Positions 50,230-52,236 of a DNA stretch of 52,236 nt are shown here, one piece after another. The translations under genes and the position numbers were made by a program. Source of the stretch: Caenibius sp964466155 (GTDB taxonomy: Bacteria; Pseudomonadota; Alphaproteobacteria; Sphingomonadales; Sphingomonadaceae); assembly GCA_964466155.1 (NCBI GenBank), contig CAYXMY010000003.1, forward strand, positions 1 through 52,236. Reading direction: 5' to 3'. The notes under the pieces are model-generated. The model did no database searches. It was given only the letters and a program-made list of their open reading frames with translations, and was not told the origin of the DNA. Position 1 is the first letter of the stretch. Each line of letters opens with the position of its first letter.

Positions 50230-51153
50230 ATGCGGATCGCAGTTCTGGGCGAAGGCATGCTCGAACTCGCCCGCCCCGACACCGGCACCGGCGATGGAAG
50301 CTGGCAGCTCGGCTATGGCGGGGACACGCTCAACACGGCGATCCATCTCGCCCGCTTCGGCCTCGCCGTCAGCTATGTCACGGCGCTGGGCGACGATCCG
50401 TTCAGCGCCGATCTGCGCCGCGATTGGGCAGGCGAAGGTCTGAATACGGGTCATGTCCTGACCGATCCCGCACACCTACCCGGCCTTTATGCCATCCGCA
50501 CTGATGCAGCAGGAGAACGCTCGTTTTTCTACTGGCGCAGCGCCAGCGCGGCACGCAATCTGTTTGCCCTTGCGGGGATCGACGATGCGCTGCGCCATAT
50601 GGCGGGCGCCAACCTACTGTATCTCAGCCTCATCAGCCTCGCCGTCATTCCCGGCGAGGCGCGCGAACAGGTGTATGACGTGTGTGCGAAAGTCCGCCGG
50701 AATGGTGGAAAGGTGGCCTTCGACAGCAATTATCGCCCCCGCCTGTGGGACGATGTGGAGAGCGCCCGCACGGCGGTCGAGCGTATGGCGGGCCTGTGCG
50801 ATATCGCGCTGCCGACTGCGGTGGACGAAGCCCTGTTGTTCGGAACGGGCGATCCGGCGGAAATCGCCGCACGCTGGCATGCACGCGGCGCAAGTGAAAT
50901 CGCGGTGAAGCTGGGCGCGGAAGGCTGCCTTCTCTCCATGGCCGGCGAACGGCAACACATTCCTGCCGAGGCGGGCATATGCCCGGTGGATACCAGCGGC
51001 GCCGGGGATGCGTTCAATGCCGGTTATCTGCAAGCGCGCATGCAAGGGCGGGACGAGGCAAGCGCCGCGCGTTCCGGCCATCGGCTCGCGGGATGGGTCG
51101 TCACCCGCAACGGTGCGTTGCCCGCACGTTCGGCTGCCGCCCCCTACAATTGA
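50230..51153 (+). CDS. kdgK: 2-dehydro-3-deoxygluconate kinase (PfkB family)
   Basis: 307 residues from ATG 50230. PfkB signatures: LGYGGDTLNTAIHLARFG near the start (substrate-binding Gly-Gly), VAFDSNYRPRLW, typical of KdgK, and the anion-hole/catalytic motif DTSGAGDAFNAGYL with the base Asp. It phosphorylates KDG to 2-keto-3-deoxy-6-phosphogluconate for cleavage by an Entner-Doudoroff aldolase, not in this window. It follows manD by 11 bp in the same operon. Confidence 0.93.
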   Translation: MRIAVLGEGMLELARPDTGTGDGSWQLGYGGDTLNTAIHLARFGLAVSYVTALGDDPFSADLRRDWAGEGLNTGHVLTDPAHLPGLYAIRTDAAGERSFFYWRSASAARNLFALAGIDDALRHMAGANLLYLSLISLAVIPGEAREQVYDVCAKVRRNGGKVAFDSNYRPRLWDDVESARTAVERMAGLCDIALPTAVDEALLFGTGDPAEIAARWHARGASEIAVKLGAEGCLLSMAGERQHIPAEAGICPVDTSGAGDAFNAGYLQARMQGRDEASAARSGHRLAGWVVTRNGALPARSAAAPYN

Positions 51154-51173
51154 TCGGGGCCAAGCATTATGCG

Positions 51174-51197
51174 GCGGCCGGGATCTCTCCCGGCCGC
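51174..51197. terminator. Stem-loop between convergent kdgK and TonB receptor
   Basis: GCGGCCGGG (51174-51182) pairs perfectly with CCCGGCCGC (51189-51197) around ATCTCT. It is centred in the 54-bp gap between the two stop codons. No T-tract, but position and stability fit a bidirectional terminator. Confidence 0.7.
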
Positions 51198-51207
51198 GTG
51201 CGCATCG

Positions 51208-52236
51208 TCAATACGATACCCCGACGCTGATCCCGACATAGCGTGAGAAATCGCGCGGAAGATATTGCTGCACGGATTCGGCACCGAGCAACTGGTAGAA
51301 GTTGAACAGACCGGTGGCATAGTGCTGATTGAACAGGTTGCGGGCGAACAGCGTCACGCTGTAACGGCTGTTTTCCCGCTCTTTGATCCCGATGTTGAGA
51401 TCGGCAATGCCATAAGCCTTCTGGATCGTGGTGGGGTCCTGCGTCAACTGATACTGGACCTTGCTCTGCCAGGTGTAGGCCATGCTGATATTGGCATCGA
51501 ACGGCAGGCTAGGCAGTTCGACCGTATAATCCGCAACGATATTGGCTTTCCACTTCGGTGCGTTTCTCAGGCGCGCACCGGCCAGATCCTGCTGCCCATT
51601 GATACACCCCTGCGCAGCGGTCTGCGTGACATAGCATTGGGCGTTAGGGTATTTTTTGATTTTCGCATCGATATAGGCAAGGCCGCCGCTCAGCGTGAAG
51701 TTCCGCGTCGGCCGCGCCATCCATTCCGCTTCGATCCCGCGCGTGCGCAGCGATCCGACATTGTCGAGCCGCAATGCGCCCCCGACCTTCGGCTCCAGCG
51801 ATTGTGCCTGGAAATTTCGGTAGTTGGTGTTGAAAGCGGTAAGATTGAACATCAGATGGCGGTCGAAGAACGTCCCTTTCATCCCCACTTCGTAACTGTC
51901 GGCGTGTTCCGGCTTCACCGGTTGCAGGGCGGCAATCGCCGCATTGAAACTGCTGGTGAGATCGTAGGTCTGCCCCTTGTACCCACGGGCATAGGTCGCA
52001 AACAGCATGAGGTCCTTCGATGGCTGATATTGCAGCCCGAATTTGCCCGTTACCGCCGTATCGCTATCGGATTTGCCGAAGGTCTGGCCGGAAATGTTGT
52101 TCTTGTAAGTGTAGCGGATATCTTCCTTGTTGACGCGCGCGCCGGCGACGAGACTGACCTTGTCCGCAAATTTCCAATCGGTCTGGCCGAACAGGGCATA
52201 GCTCTTCGATTGCGAAGTCGCGTCAAAATTGGTCAC
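51208..52236 (-). CDS. TonB-dependent receptor, C-terminal part (cut by window edge)
   Basis: The last 342 codons of a TonB-dependent receptor barrel. Typical strands and loops are seen: FGQTDWKFADKVSLVAGAR, LMLFATYARGYKGQTYDL, YEVGMKGTFFDRHLMFNLTA, FTLSGGLAYIDAKIKK, and a terminal strand ending SRYVGISVGVSY with the C-terminal aromatic. The frame has no true start here; the N-terminus and plug lie beyond 52236. It borders the uronate locus and is convergent with manD-kdgK, so it may import glucuronate-containing oligosaccharides; that is inferred from position. Confidence 0.93.
   Translation of the reverse strand: MTNFDATSQSKSYALFGQTDWKFADKVSLVAGARVNKEDIRYTYKNNISGQTFGKSDSDTAVTGKFGLQYQPSKDLMLFATYARGYKGQTYDLTSSFNAAIAALQPVKPEHADSYEVGMKGTFFDRHLMFNLTAFNTNYRNFQAQSLEPKVGGALRLDNVGSLRTRGIEAEWMARPTRNFTLSGGLAYIDAKIKKYPNAQCYVTQTAAQGCINGQQDLAGARLRNAPKWKANIVADYTVELPSLPFDANISMAYTWQSKVQYQLTQDPTTIQKAYGIADLNIGIKERENSRYSVTLFARNLFNQHYATGLFNFYQLLGAESVQQYLPRDFSRYVGISVGVSY

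Overview
The window (GC-rich, roughly 60-65% by eye) looks like chromosomal DNA of a sphingomonad alphaproteobacterium, probably Novosphingobium or a near relative. Reasons: three large TonB-dependent receptors tied to catabolic genes, an outer-membrane barrel protein with a polyproline tail ending in PERG, an lpiA/acvB-type lipid locus, and a mannonate dehydratase of exactly 402 residues whose active-site positions coincide with those known for the Novosphingobium aromaticivorans enzyme. A run of ten N at 7178-7187 marks a scaffold join. I see no tRNA, rRNA, insertion sequence, prophage or CRISPR array.

Layout. (1) 1-3010, minus: outer-membrane factor, HlyD-type adaptor and the start of an ABC-2 permease, an efflux/secretion operon with 4-bp overlaps that runs out of the window. 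(2) 3346-4296: a membrane-anchored P-loop kinase resembling thymidylate kinase. (3) 12237 down to 4506, minus: a seven-gene run acvB, virJ-like, DUF2147, mprF/lpiA, PDZ protein, OmpR-type regulator, histidine kinase. It joins synthesis/flipping of lysyl-phosphatidylglycerol, its hydrolysis, and a two-component system. Two small secreted basic proteins resembling acid-shock proteins (12455-12772, 13294-13623) lie just upstream. (4) 14061-15671: small membrane and secreted proteins and a Crp/Fnr regulator. (5) 15758-33839: a catabolic region for a hydrophobic carbon source, with class II aldolase plus cupin, a Baeyer-Villiger-type monooxygenase under a divergent TetR, two TonB receptors, a Coq4-like / P450 / MDR-reductase operon, a branched-chain 2-oxoacid dehydrogenase (E1 alpha, E1 beta, E2) and an MHS-family transporter. 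(6) 34109-38399: response regulator, secreted LysM-FecR protein and CHASE2 histidine kinase in one operon. (7) 38396-41409: DUF4136 lipoprotein, YcbB-type L,D-transpeptidase and the barrel protein. (8) 41672-52236: glucuronate catabolism. gntR-uxaC-uxuB-thuA-MFS-Gfo/Idh diverges from manD-kdgK, and the 3' part of a third TonB receptor follows.

How the genes work together. The uronate block gives an unbroken route glucuronate to fructuronate (UxaC), mannonate (UxuB), KDG (ManD), KDPG (KdgK), with a FadR-type GntR protein and a matching TGGT-N3-ACCA site between the two arms. The catabolic block has oxygenases (P450, Baeyer-Villiger type), an enal/enone reductase, an aldolase-type lyase and a 2-oxoacid dehydrogenase that could finish a branched acyl chain; its substrate cannot be read from sequence. 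Strong palindromic operators are visible at 18809-18828 and 25753-25777, and good intrinsic terminators at several gene ends. The most system-like loci are the lysyl-PG operon with its own two-component pair and three VirJ-type domains, and the LysM-FecR/CHASE2 signalling operon.
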